Origin: CAZIKB01 sp964539665
GTDB taxonomy: Bacteria > Zhuqueibacterota > Zhuqueibacteria > Oceanimicrobiales > Oceanimicrobiaceae
Assembly (NCBI GenBank): GCA_964539665.1
Contig: CAZIKB010000002.1
Span: forward strand, 62,001 to 126,000
Direction: 5' to 3'
Length of the DNA: 64,000 nt
Below, piece by piece: positions 45,804-55,123 of the stretch. The stretch's first letter is position 1, and every line of letters starts with the position of its first letter. The position numbers and the translations under genes were made by a program. A model generated the notes under the pieces. That model saw only the letters and a program-made list of their open reading frames with translations. It had not been told where the DNA came from and did not search any database.

Positions 45804-46808
45804 ATGGGGCGTGGGCCAACTGAAAACCATCATCGCGTATTGCATGAGGATTATGTAAAAGGTACACTGACCTGCCTTCAACCGGCTACTATAAAAAGGG
45901 TTGTTAATACGCAATTCCCCAATATCCTGAATATTGAGCCTACTAATCGCTGTAATCTCAGGTGCGTCTACTGCCCAAGGGAAAAAGCCGACAAAGGTTC
46001 AGGAATCATGGAATGGCATCTGTACACACGCATTATCGATGAAATCTCAGAATATGAAAAATTAATCATGCTCCATTTGCATAAAGATGGCGAATCATTC
46101 TTGCATCCTCGTTTCATCGATATGATTCGTTACGCCCGGAAAAAGGATGTCGCTAAAACCATCCATTTGAATACGAATGCGCTTTGCTGGACCGACAGGA
46201 TAATAGATGAGCTATTGGATTCGGGTTTAGACGATATTACTGTCAGCCTGGATGCCGCAAGACCAGAAACATATAAAAAGCATAAAGGCGCAGATTGTTT
46301 AGTAAAAGTGGAAAAAACAGTTCAGAAACTTATTGAAAAACGCAACAAGATGGGGCTCAATCGACCCTTTATCCGCACAAAGATAATGGAATTCGATGAA
46401 ATTTCATCAGATGAGATCAAGGAATTCTTTGACAAATGGCAAGGTGTGGCTGATGAAGTACAGGTAACGGGTATTCATAGCTGGAGTGGTGCAATAGAGA
46501 AAGTCAGAGTCACCGACGAGGATTCACAAGTAAGATATCCATGTGTTATTATGTGGTATGCCCTGGTGATTAACTGGAATGGAGAGGCAACGGTTTGTTC
46601 AGTCGATTGGAATACAGAGATTAGAGTAGGTAACGCTTACCAGCAAACACTTCACCAAATCTGGAATTCTCCTAAAATCAAAGATGCCCGAAGAGCACAA
46701 ATTGAAAAAAATTATGACAAATTCCCGGTGTGCAAGGAATGTGTTGTTTGGGTATCAATTGGGGATTTAACCGAGTGGCTTACCCAAAAAACGGAATTTT
46801 ATACTTGA
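45804..46808 (+). CDS. Radical SAM protein with SPASM-type C-terminal cysteines
   Basis: 334 aa. The cluster motif is C50-x3-C54-x2-C57 in NRCNLRCVYC. The C-terminal third carries further cysteines (YPCVIMWY, ATVCSVDW, FPVCKECVVW), matching a SPASM/twitch auxiliary cluster domain. GNAYQQTLHQIWNS is the usual SPASM tail. Members include sugar and peptide-modifying enzymes. Lying between a carbamoyltransferase and a GSA-type aminotransferase, it probably acts on the same sugar, for example as a dehydrogenase or epimerase (inference). It starts 5 bases after the previous stop. Confidence 0.86.
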   Translation: MGRGPTENHHRVLHEDYVKGTLTCLQPATIKRVVNTQFPNILNIEPTNRCNLRCVYCPREKADKGSGIMEWHLYTRIIDEISEYEKLIMLHLHKDGESFLHPRFIDMIRYARKKDVAKTIHLNTNALCWTDRIIDELLDSGLDDITVSLDAARPETYKKHKGADCLVKVEKTVQKLIEKRNKMGLNRPFIRTKIMEFDEISSDEIKEFFDKWQGVADEVQVTGIHSWSGAIEKVRVTDEDSQVRYPCVIMWYALVINWNGEATVCSVDWNTEIRVGNAYQQTLHQIWNSPKIKDARRAQIEKNYDKFPVCKECVVWVSIGDLTEWLTQKTEFYT

Positions 46809-46826
46809 CGCTGTTAGTATGCTGCT

Positions 46827-48110
46827 ATGAAAAGATATGCTAATTCATATAAATTTTGGCAAAAGGCCAATTCCCTCATTCTAAACGGCGTTTCGACGCT
46901 TTCGAAATCACCGATTTACATTTCACAGAGGGCATGTCCGGTATATGTTGAAAAAGCCAAAGGTGCATATTTTTGGGATTGTGACGGCAATCGCTATATT
47001 GACTATCCAATGGCATTAGGGCCCATTATCCTCGGTTATGCCTTTGAAGATGTTGACACAGCAGTAATAAAACAGATGAAAAAAGGCTTTTTGTACAGTC
47101 TTTCAAGTACTCTCGAACTGGAGTTAGCAGAACTCCTTCGCGAAATCATACCTTCTGCAGAAATGGTTAAATTCTTAAAGACCGGCTCAGAAGCAACCTC
47201 AGCCGCCGTACGCGTGGCTCGAGCTTTTACGGGCCGGGAGAAAATGGCAGTTTGCGGATATCATGGGTGGCACGACTGGACTGTTGGGCGGACTTTTCGC
47301 AATGCTGGCGTTCCTGAATCTGCAATAAAACTGGTGTTTGAGTTTAAATATAATGATCTGGATTCACTGCAAAGGATTTTTGAAAATCATCCTGGAGATA
47401 TCGCGGCGGTCATTTTAGAACCGGTAGCTATGTACGCTCCGGAAAATGGTTTTCTTGAAAGTGTTGCCTCTCTAGCCAAAAAAAACGGTGCCCTGCTTAT
47501 TTTTGATGAAATCATTACCGGCTTCCGTTTAAGTTTAGGTGGAGCTCAGTCATATTTTTCAGTCACTCCCGACCTGAGCGCTTTTGGAAAGGCCATGGCC
47601 AACGGTTATCCTATATCAGCTCTTGTGGGAAAGAAAGAAATCATGGATGCTGTTCAGGATAAAGTCTTTCTTTCTTCAACCTTTGGCGGGGATTTGTTAG
47701 GCATAACCGCGGCAATAAAGACTATAAATATACTGAAAGAAAAAAAAGTTAATGAGCATATCTTAACTCTGGGAAAGCAATTAAAGGACGGAATAAACGA
47801 GGCTATAAAGAACAACAGAATGGAGGCCATCTGTGAAGGTATGCATCATAAGACCTTTTTACTTTTCAGAGACATGGAAGGCGTTCCGGCAAAAATGATA
47901 GAAGCCATTTTCAGACAGGAATGCCTTTCCCGGGGAGCATTTCTCGGATACGGTCATTTCATAAGTCTATCCCATACTACGGAAGATATTCAACGGTCAA
48001 CTGACCTTGCCACCGAGGTTTTCGCAATTATCCGGGAAGCATTAGACCGTGGACAGATTTCAAATTTACTGAAAGGTGATTTGCCGCAGGATGTCTTCAA
48101 ACGTTACTGA
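46827..48110 (+). CDS. Class III (glutamate-1-semialdehyde-type) aminotransferase
   Basis: 427 aa. Features are LKTGSEATSAAVRVARAFTGR, CGYHGWHDWT, LLIFDEIITGFR (PLP-contacting Asp) and the PLP lysine in FGKAMANGYPISALVG at about residue 255. It resembles glutamate-1-semialdehyde 2,1-aminomutase, yet sits next to SpsF- and SpsE-like genes, as GSA-like aminotransferases often do in nonulosonate-type clusters. It would add or move an amino group on a sugar precursor. The 3' end overlaps the SpsF-like gene by up to 35 bases. Confidence 0.86.
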   Translation: MKRYANSYKFWQKANSLILNGVSTLSKSPIYISQRACPVYVEKAKGAYFWDCDGNRYIDYPMALGPIILGYAFEDVDTAVIKQMKKGFLYSLSSTLELELAELLREIIPSAEMVKFLKTGSEATSAAVRVARAFTGREKMAVCGYHGWHDWTVGRTFRNAGVPESAIKLVFEFKYNDLDSLQRIFENHPGDIAAVILEPVAMYAPENGFLESVASLAKKNGALLIFDEIITGFRLSLGGAQSYFSVTPDLSAFGKAMANGYPISALVGKKEIMDAVQDKVFLSSTFGGDLLGITAAIKTINILKEKKVNEHILTLGKQLKDGINEAIKNNRMEAICEGMHHKTFLLFRDMEGVPAKMIEAIFRQECLSRGAFLGYGHFISLSHTTEDIQRSTDLATEVFAIIREALDRGQISNLLKGDLPQDVFKRY

Positions 48111-48810
48111 TCCAAAAGTTGGTATAATTGTCCAGGCGCGTTCAGGCTCGACTCGTCTTCCTGGTAAAATTTTTAAAGAATTAGCAGCCGGAGAAACTGT
48201 TCTAAGCTACCTTCTTGCACGCTTATCTACCTGTAAACTGGTAGATTGCATTATTGTCGCTACGACGACCAATCCCCAGGACAATTCCCTGGTAGAATGG
48301 CTGAAAGCAAATCACTATCACTTTTATCGAGGCGATGAGGAAAACTGTCTCGACCGTTTCTATCAGACTATTAAGACTTTCGAAATAGATATTGCCGTTC
48401 GGATTACATCTGATTGTCCATTGGTTGCCCCGGAAATTATTGACGATATGATACAGTATTATCTGAATAACAGGCAACAGGTAGATTACTTAAGTAACCG
48501 ACAGTTTACAAATTTCCCGGAAGGATTGGATACTGAGATTTTCAGTTTTAAGATTCTGGAAGAAGCAGCGTATAACGCTGATAAGCAAGAAGAACGGGAA
48601 CATATTAATTATTATTTTCTAAATCGTCCTTCTCAATATAAGATTCGTTATTATAATCACAGCTTAGGATTTGATTATTCCCGGTTTAAACTTTCAATAG
48701 ATACCCTGCAAGACTTGAATTATATACGAAGCATTTTTGTAAATAAAAATTTGCCATTTGATTTTTCATTTAAAGAACTCATTGAAGTTCTGATAGAATT
48801 TGCGAATTAG
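48091..48810 (+). CDS. SpsF-like cytidylyltransferase (acylneuraminate-type)
   Basis: About 239 aa from ATG 48091; an in-frame GTG at 48076 is an alternative start and would add five residues. GIIVQARSGSTRLPGKIF is the nucleotide-binding signature of CMP-sugar synthetases, followed by IIVATTTNPQDN, FYRGDEENCLDRFYQ and VRITSDCPLVAPEIID. SpsF-type proteins activate acidic or nonulosonic sugars with CMP. Start codon and aminotransferase stop overlap, so translation is likely coupled. SpsE-like (49831) and SpsG-like (54113) genes nearby support the assignment. Confidence 0.86.
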   Translation: MSSNVTDPKVGIIVQARSGSTRLPGKIFKELAAGETVLSYLLARLSTCKLVDCIIVATTTNPQDNSLVEWLKANHYHFYRGDEENCLDRFYQTIKTFEIDIAVRITSDCPLVAPEIIDDMIQYYLNNRQQVDYLSNRQFTNFPEGLDTEIFSFKILEEAAYNADKQEEREHINYYFLNRPSQYKIRYYNHSLGFDYSRFKLSIDTLQDLNYIRSIFVNKNLPFDFSFKELIEVLIEFAN

Positions 48811-48816
48811 ACGAGT

Positions 48817-49830
48817 ATGACTACAGTCGACCAAAAGATGGAAATAAATCACCATCAATTCTCACTCGATTCATACGAAAGAGAGCGTCAATGGGAAGAG
48901 CGTCGCCGCTATTTCAAAGACTATTGTGTTAATCGCTACCAATGGTTTAGCTATCCCGGATGGCGCTATACTGCTCCTTTTCCCCTGCACGTGGATTTTG
49001 AAGCAAGCTTTCGTTGTAATTTAGCTTGTCCAATGTGTTTCAGACCACATATAGAAAAGAAAAATTATGGAGATATGGATTTTGAACTGTACAAAAAAGG
49101 CATTGACGAATGCGTTGAAAATGGATTGTATTCAATACGGTTAAGCTGGCGGGGAGAGTCGCTGTTGAATCCTTGTATTGTTGAGATGGTGGAATATGCA
49201 AAGGATAAAGGAATTAAAGAAGTCTCTTTTATCACAAATGGTTTATTGCTGAAAGATGAATTGGCCGAAGGATTGATTAAAGCCGGCCTGGACTATTTAA
49301 CGGTTTCAGTTGACGGAATGGAAATTGATTATAACAGACTTCGAAAACCGAGTACTTTTGAAAAGATTACTGAAAAGCTGCGTACTTTTTACCACCTGAA
49401 AAATCGTATTGGCAACGGTTTCCCGCTGGTGAAAATTCAGGCAATCTGGACCTACATAAAGGATGACCCCGCTGCATTCTATTCTCATTTCAAAGATATT
49501 ACGGATAAAATCAATTTTGATCCCGAGAATGACTACTCCATAAGAGAAGTTCCGCAAGATCACGATTTTATCTGTCAGTATCCCTGGCAACGCATTACTA
49601 TCACCGGGAATGGCGAAGTTCCTCTGTGTATTTCAGATTGGAACCAGTACACAACAATCGGTGATTTAAAAACACAATCCATTAAGGAAATCTGGTTAGG
49701 GGAAGCTATGGAAGAGTTCCGCCGGATTCAATTGAATAAACAAAGACTCTCAATCCCTTGCTGCAAACGCTGCCATCGGCCTTCTACCGAGCAGCTCGGT
49801 CATAAACCAGAGGGGAATGAGCTAAAATAG
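48817..49830 (+). CDS. Radical SAM protein with SPASM-type C-terminal cysteines
   Basis: 337 aa. C67-x3-C71-x2-C74 lies in FRCNLACPMC. The C-terminal part has ICQYPWQRITITGNGEVPLC and IPCCKRCHRP as candidate auxiliary-cluster ligands, with IGDLKTQSIKEIW between. It is related in layout to the 45804 product but not a close copy. The gene sits between spsF-like and spsE-like genes, 6 bases after one and abutting the other, so it probably modifies the nonulosonate-type sugar or its precursor. The chemistry cannot be fixed from sequence. Confidence 0.86.
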   Translation: MTTVDQKMEINHHQFSLDSYERERQWEERRRYFKDYCVNRYQWFSYPGWRYTAPFPLHVDFEASFRCNLACPMCFRPHIEKKNYGDMDFELYKKGIDECVENGLYSIRLSWRGESLLNPCIVEMVEYAKDKGIKEVSFITNGLLLKDELAEGLIKAGLDYLTVSVDGMEIDYNRLRKPSTFEKITEKLRTFYHLKNRIGNGFPLVKIQAIWTYIKDDPAAFYSHFKDITDKINFDPENDYSIREVPQDHDFICQYPWQRITITGNGEVPLCISDWNQYTTIGDLKTQSIKEIWLGEAMEEFRRIQLNKQRLSIPCCKRCHRPSTEQLGHKPEGNELK

Positions 49831-50841
49831 ATGAGAAAAGTACAAATAAATAATACATGGGTTGGAGATGGTTATCCGACTTATATCATCGCTGAAATTG
49901 GAATAAACCACAATGGAGATGTATCCCTCGCCAAAGAAATGGTAGAAACGGCCTGGGAGTGCGGAGCCGATGCTGTCAAAATACAGACGTTTATCACAAA
50001 TGAATTTCTTCATCCCAGCCACCCCGGATACCAGTACGATATAGATTCGGAAATTCCCCACGAAAAGGAACAGGAAATCTGGGATTTCGCCAGACAGAGA
50101 AATATCACTCTGTTTTCAACTCCTGAGGAATTTCACAGTCTGGAATTCATAAGGAAGCAGAATCCACCCCTCCTGAAGATCGCGGCAATGGATTTTAATT
50201 ACAAAGATCTAATCCATACGGCTGCCTCTCTGCAACAGCCGATTATTCTTTCCTCCGGAATGAGTTCGCTTGAAGAAGTGCTGCGTACTGTAAGATGGGT
50301 CGAAGAGGCGGGCAATGAAGATTATATTATCTTGCATTGTGTTTCATGCTATCCAACCCCGCCTGAGGCATGCAATCTGTCGGTGATTCCGACTTTGAAG
50401 AAAGCGCTAAACTGCCCGGTAGGTTTTTCTGACCATACGGAGGGCATTCATATTCCTTTGGCGGCTATGGTTTTTGGCGCCAATGTTCTTGAAAAGCATT
50501 TCACGATTGATAAATCTCTACCCGGACCAGATCAAAAATCTTCAATGAACCCAGGAGACTTAATAACATTAGTAAGTAATATTCGTGACATAGAAAAAGC
50601 CATTGGACATGACCGCAAAGAACCAGCAATGGTTGAAAAGGAACCTCGTATTTTCAAACGCCGGGGAGTGTACGCATCGACAGACTTAAAAGCTGGAACC
50701 ACACTAAAAAATGAAAATGTGTTATTTTATGCACCCTCTAATGAAAAAAGTCAGGTTACGGATTGGCCTTGCATGTCGGGCAGACGGTTAAAGCGTGATA
50801 TCACTAAAATGAACATAATCACTATTGATGATATTAATTGA
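49831..50841 (+). CDS. NeuB/SpsE-like nonulosonate synthase
   Basis: 336 aa. The N-terminal barrel shows IAEIGINHNGD, DAVKIQTF, LFSTPEE, ILSSGMSS, HCVSCYPTP and FSDHTEG, then the PEP-binding EKHFTIDK. The C-terminal SAF (antifreeze-like) domain is visible as RRGVYASTDLKAGTTL. The family condenses PEP with a 6-carbon N-acyl sugar to give sialic, legionaminic or pseudaminic-type acids. It starts one base after the preceding radical SAM stop and 3 bases separate it from the next gene, a very compact operon. The acceptor sugar is not known. Confidence 0.92.
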   Translation: MRKVQINNTWVGDGYPTYIIAEIGINHNGDVSLAKEMVETAWECGADAVKIQTFITNEFLHPSHPGYQYDIDSEIPHEKEQEIWDFARQRNITLFSTPEEFHSLEFIRKQNPPLLKIAAMDFNYKDLIHTAASLQQPIILSSGMSSLEEVLRTVRWVEEAGNEDYIILHCVSCYPTPPEACNLSVIPTLKKALNCPVGFSDHTEGIHIPLAAMVFGANVLEKHFTIDKSLPGPDQKSSMNPGDLITLVSNIRDIEKAIGHDRKEPAMVEKEPRIFKRRGVYASTDLKAGTTLKNENVLFYAPSNEKSQVTDWPCMSGRRLKRDITKMNIITIDDIN

Positions 50842-50844
50842 ACA

Positions 50845-52194
50845 ATGAAACGCCTTAATTGCATAGCTATCAATCCGCAATGGCATGAGGAATTTTTCTT
50901 GTCATTTCCATTGGGATTGGCCACGATTGTTGCCATTGTAAAGCAGCAGGGCCACGAAGTGCAGGTTATTGATTTTGATGTAAATAGGACGTGTAACAAG
51001 AAAGCATTTTTAGAGAAAATTACGCCAATCCCAGATGTGGTAATGCTTACCGGGATGATAACGAACTATGTTAGAGTTCGGGAATTGGCAGAAATAGTAA
51101 AATTAATATGGCCAAATACTATCCTTATACTTGGAGGAAGCCTTTCAACTACCGCTCCTGTGTCAATATTAAATAGATTGGATGTAGACATATTTGTTAT
51201 CGGGGAAGGAGATGAAACAATAAAATGGTGCATGGAAGCCATTTCTTCAGGCGAGTCGCTGGAGAGAGTCTCCGGAATTAAGATAAAGAAAGGCAACAAA
51301 ATAATTTCGACAGAGGGGAAGACTGTACCACCTGATATAACAAAAACACCAAGACCTTGTTATGAAGCTTTTCCTATGCAATCCTATCTCAACTTTTTAA
51401 ATGAATCTGGACGCTGTTTTGAAATATATACTTCAAAGGGTTGCCCTTTTTCCTGCACATACTGTTATCGAATTTCTGGCAATAGAGTGCGGCATAGGAT
51501 GATAGATGATATTATTTTAGAAATCAAATTTATTATGGATACCTATTCCATAAATCGCTTTTCATTTGAAGATGATAGCTTTGCTTTAAACAAAGCATGG
51601 GTCCGCGAGTTTTGCGCCAAAGTAAAAAGACTGGATATCAAATTCAGGTTTCAAGCATCTGCAAAAGCACTCAATGAAGAAATGTTAGAACTGTTATTGG
51701 ATGCTGGCCTATCTGGTGTAAGCTTAGGCATAGAATCGGGCAGTCCTCTAATTCTAAATGAGGTGCAAAAAAAAATTGATGTAGTACGAACTGAGAAGCT
51801 AATCAAATGGTTTCGTTCACATAACATTAAATACAATGCATCATTCATAATTGGCAGCTTTAGTGAAACAGGCGAATCGATAGAGATGACAAAAGATTTT
51901 CTCATTCGAAATGGATTCACCGACAACTTTCAGTTATTCTTTCTAACACCCTATCCCGGGACACAACTTTACAGAAATCTGCTTGACCAGGGCAGTATTA
52001 CAGACGAAGTAGAATATGTTGAGAAGTTGACTTATCAGGATACTTTGAACATAAACCTCACGGAGTATCCTTCGGAAAAACTACTCGATTGGCGTGACTA
52101 CATAATTCAAGAGGTCTTAGCATCTCACCAAAATCAGCCATCAATCTACGCTGGCTGTACATGGAAAAAAGAGGCGATTCAATTGACAGGGTAA
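50845..52194 (+). CDS. Radical SAM protein with N-terminal B12-binding-type domain
   Basis: 449 aa. The N-terminal part (AINPQWHEEFFLSFPLGL, VQVIDFD, ILGGSLSTTAP, VIGEGDETIKW) is B12-binding-like without DxHxxG. The radical SAM triad is C200-x3-C204-x2-C207 (SKGCPFSCTYC). It continues FEDDSFALN, SLGIESGSPLILNEV and ASFIIGSFSETGESI. It is the third protein of this type in the window. Gene order ties it to nonulosonate-type synthesis, so a C-methyl or deoxy change on that sugar is possible (inference). Confidence 0.85.
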   Translation: MKRLNCIAINPQWHEEFFLSFPLGLATIVAIVKQQGHEVQVIDFDVNRTCNKKAFLEKITPIPDVVMLTGMITNYVRVRELAEIVKLIWPNTILILGGSLSTTAPVSILNRLDVDIFVIGEGDETIKWCMEAISSGESLERVSGIKIKKGNKIISTEGKTVPPDITKTPRPCYEAFPMQSYLNFLNESGRCFEIYTSKGCPFSCTYCYRISGNRVRHRMIDDIILEIKFIMDTYSINRFSFEDDSFALNKAWVREFCAKVKRLDIKFRFQASAKALNEEMLELLLDAGLSGVSLGIESGSPLILNEVQKKIDVVRTEKLIKWFRSHNIKYNASFIIGSFSETGESIEMTKDFLIRNGFTDNFQLFFLTPYPGTQLYRNLLDQGSITDEVEYVEKLTYQDTLNINLTEYPSEKLLDWRDYIIQEVLASHQNQPSIYAGCTWKKEAIQLTG

Positions 52195-52238
52195 CGTAGT
52201 AGTTCCATTCGTCTTTATTTTCATTTCAATGCAGAAAA

Positions 52239-54098
52239 ATGGCAAATAAAAATCTTAATTTAAATCAAATATATGAAGAAATCCCGGAACAGCGGAACGC
52301 CGTAAAGCAAAAATCTGCACCTTCGGAGGCTGATGATACTGTGGATACGACTATCCAGCGCTGCAAACTGGCTGTCAAGCAAAAACGTTGGGATGAAGCT
52401 TCTTCTATCATTAATGAGCTAATCCGAGAGTGTCCTCATCTGACAACTGGATATGTGGTTCAGGCGTCTATAGCTCTGGCTCAAAAGGATTATGAGAAAG
52501 CCAGTGATGCCTTGAATAAAGCCATAGCACTCTCCCCTGACGATCCGGAATTGCATAATAAATTGGGTGTCTCCTATCGTCATCTTGGGAAACATTTTAA
52601 AGCCCAAAATACATTTCGCAAAGCTTTAGCATTAGCTCCGGGCAATTTGAACGCCTGTATAAATCTGGCGGAATTAGCCCGATTTCAAGGCAAGGGAAAT
52701 GAGGCCATGCAGTACTACCTCCAGGCTGTGAAATATCATCCCAACAACGTCGACCTGTGGATGGAATTGGGACATTTAGCCGCCGAAAGAAACGATTTAG
52801 AAAACACCCGAATTGCTTTTCAGAGTGTGCTCGCGCTTAACCCGTCCCGCCACCAGGATGTTCAGAATGTCCTGAAAAAGCTTCAATCCCGACAGCGTAA
52901 GAACCGCAACTTGAATCAATCCTTGTGTGATTCATATTTAAGATGTCCTGCCTGTCGCAAAGATAAGACGCTCAAGCTTTGTGATAACGTAAACACAATC
53001 CTCTGTACCCATTGCCACAATGAATACAAAATGAATCGAGGTATTCCCGGTCTCATGCATAAAGATGAGATAAAATTTCATAGCAGTGGCTTCTTAGGCA
53101 TTGAATCATTTGAGAAGAAAGCAGACAATCCGTTCAGGGTGTCAGAAAGGAGATTCTATCATTTTATTATTTCTGAAATTATATATGGAATGGTTGCACT
53201 ATATTTTCTCTTCAAATTCGGTCCACAAGAATTATTTAAAACACGTTTTTTAAGACCGAAATGGTGCGATGAAGTAAACAGGGCATTATATTACGGCTGG
53301 ACGAATTATTTTAATCTGATTTTGAAAAGTGGAGAGATAGCGTCTTTCAATAAAATGAAAAAATATATCTCCAAGCCATCGCTCGAGATTGGTTGTGGAT
53401 CCTGTGAGACAACAAATATGATTTTCAGGGACAGGCTGGATTCAGTAACTTTTGGATGTGAATTTTTCATGAATAACTATTATTCCAGTCCATCAGAAAT
53501 GTACAAACTGATCAAGCATTATATTGGAGGCAGTATCAAGTCGCTTCCAATTGTTTCCAGTGTGTTTAGTTCAATCTATATGGTCCACATAATAGATCAT
53601 ATAGCCGATACAGGTATCTGGTTCAAAGAAATAAATAGAATTCTGAAACCAGGCGGCTATCTGGTTATATCTGGTTATTCAAAAAATACATTTGAACATT
53701 TTCCAGGCGTCAAATTAAGGAATATTCTTTCAAAAAAATGGGCTGAGAAATTTAAATTAAAAAGAGCAACACAAGAAAATCCATATCGGGGAGGTATTCC
53801 ACTCAAAACAGAAAATGAATTCTATTCTACCGGAATGAACATGTTGTCATTAGAGGAATGGAAAGAATTGGCCAGGTCCTGTGGATTTGAACTTGTTGAT
53901 CATACCTTTTTTGCTAAATCCTATTTTTCATTTTTTATGGATCTCGAATACAGAGGATACTTCCCTTCCCTTTTTTTTAATGAAATCATTTACTCAGCTA
54001 TATCTAAATTAATTGAAAATGAAAAAGCAAGTACCGTTTCCGAGAAAGATTCAACAAATGTAGTTCTCGTGTTCAAAAAAGTACAAAAGTTGGATTAA
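52239..54098 (+). CDS. TPR / zinc-ribbon / SAM-methyltransferase fusion
   Basis: 619 aa in three parts. Residues ~40-220 are about five TPR units (A..ALNKAIALSPDDPELHNKLG, A.NTFRKALALAPGN). Residues 236-259 hold a four-cysteine zinc ribbon, C236/C239 and C256/C259, like the Trm112 domain placed before some methyltransferases. From about residue 382 a class I methyltransferase appears: LEIGCGSCETTN, then MVHIIDHI and EINRILKPGGYLVISGY. It probably methylates a glycan or lipid-linked sugar, with the TPRs recruiting it to the glycosyltransferases (inference). It follows the B12 radical SAM gene by 44 bases. Confidence 0.82.
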   Translation: MANKNLNLNQIYEEIPEQRNAVKQKSAPSEADDTVDTTIQRCKLAVKQKRWDEASSIINELIRECPHLTTGYVVQASIALAQKDYEKASDALNKAIALSPDDPELHNKLGVSYRHLGKHFKAQNTFRKALALAPGNLNACINLAELARFQGKGNEAMQYYLQAVKYHPNNVDLWMELGHLAAERNDLENTRIAFQSVLALNPSRHQDVQNVLKKLQSRQRKNRNLNQSLCDSYLRCPACRKDKTLKLCDNVNTILCTHCHNEYKMNRGIPGLMHKDEIKFHSSGFLGIESFEKKADNPFRVSERRFYHFIISEIIYGMVALYFLFKFGPQELFKTRFLRPKWCDEVNRALYYGWTNYFNLILKSGEIASFNKMKKYISKPSLEIGCGSCETTNMIFRDRLDSVTFGCEFFMNNYYSSPSEMYKLIKHYIGGSIKSLPIVSSVFSSIYMVHIIDHIADTGIWFKEINRILKPGGYLVISGYSKNTFEHFPGVKLRNILSKKWAEKFKLKRATQENPYRGGIPLKTENEFYSTGMNMLSLEEWKELARSCGFELVDHTFFAKSYFSFFMDLEYRGYFPSLFFNEIIYSAISKLIENEKASTVSEKDSTNVVLVFKKVQKLD

Positions 54099-54112
54099 GG
54101 AACCTGTTTAAT

Positions 54113-55123
54113 ATGAAAGAAACGGTCTTGTTTAGAGTAGACGGGGGTAAAGTCTGGGGAATTTCTATGGGGCATATTAAACGCTCGCTCCTGCTATCCT
54201 CTTTATTGGCTGAAGAATATCGAATAGTGTATATTATGAGGAATTACCAGGACGGCGTGGCCTATGTCCGCAAGCAAAGAATTGAAGTTGAAACTATAGA
54301 TATTGATGATGACCGCGATGACCTGTTGATTCAATTATCTGAAAAATATGCGCCAGCGAAAATAATTTTTGATCTCAGAATAACACCCTATATTGATATT
54401 TTTGACTATGCCCGGGTTAACAATATTCAGACAGTGGTTTTTGATATTATTGGAAAATGTGCCGGCAGCCCGGATATCTTAATAAATGATTCATTTGTGG
54501 AGGAATTTACAAAGTACCCTCATTTAAATATCCAAACCAAATTAGCATTGGGACCTGAATACTTTTTGTTGGAGAAACAACCAGATATTACACCAATAAA
54601 AAGTACTGTCCAGGACTTGATGATTACGATGGGCGGCTCTGATCCGGCGGATTTAACCGTCAAAGTTTTGTCTGCTTTAATGAAGCAGAACATTGAATAT
54701 AACATCAATATTGTCCTTGGGCCATCCTTCACTGAACATAAGAAAATATGTGGGCTTGTCAATAACAAAAGTAATATTAAAATACACCAAAACCCTGCTA
54801 ATTTTTTAGAACTTTTAAGCCGTCAGGATATTGTCGTCACGGCTGCGGGTCGAACCCTGTATGAATGTGCTTATCTGGGACGACCAGTGGTTATTGTCCC
54901 TTCAATCGAGCATGAAGCAGTAACATCGGCGGCGTATTCGAGACTAACGGGAAGCCTTAATATTGGACTCTGGGATGAAACGACAAGTCCGATCAAAATA
55001 CACAATGCCCTGTCTGCCTATATTGACAATTACAATTTGCGCGCTTCAGTATTTTCGACCAGCCGCTCTTTGGTGGATGGTCAGGCCGTAAAAAGAATTT
55101 TACCGTTATTAGAAAATGATTGA
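54113..55123 (+). CDS. SpsG/PseG-like UDP-sugar hydrolase or glycosyltransferase
   Basis: 336 aa. The N-terminus has FRVDGGKVWGISMGHIKRSLLL, the equivalent of the SpsG/PseG GIGMGHVxR loop. The C-terminal half has MITMGGSDPADLT, LLSRQDIVVTAAGRTLYECAYLGRPVVIVP, a MurG-like donor-binding region. PseG removes UDP from the amino sugar in the pseudaminate pathway, before the PseI/NeuB step. With SpsE- and SpsF-like proteins nearby, the same role is likely. The stop overlaps the next gene by 8 bases. Confidence 0.85.
   Translation: MKETVLFRVDGGKVWGISMGHIKRSLLLSSLLAEEYRIVYIMRNYQDGVAYVRKQRIEVETIDIDDDRDDLLIQLSEKYAPAKIIFDLRITPYIDIFDYARVNNIQTVVFDIIGKCAGSPDILINDSFVEEFTKYPHLNIQTKLALGPEYFLLEKQPDITPIKSTVQDLMITMGGSDPADLTVKVLSALMKQNIEYNINIVLGPSFTEHKKICGLVNNKSNIKIHQNPANFLELLSRQDIVVTAAGRTLYECAYLGRPVVIVPSIEHEAVTSAAYSRLTGSLNIGLWDETTSPIKIHNALSAYIDNYNLRASVFSTSRSLVDGQAVKRILPLLEND

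Noticed and set aside
46827..48110. Considered as hemL (tetrapyrrole synthesis) because of the GSA-aminomutase similarity
   Set aside because: The neighbours are SpsE/SpsF-like and radical SAM genes with overlaps, so a sugar role is more likely than haem synthesis.
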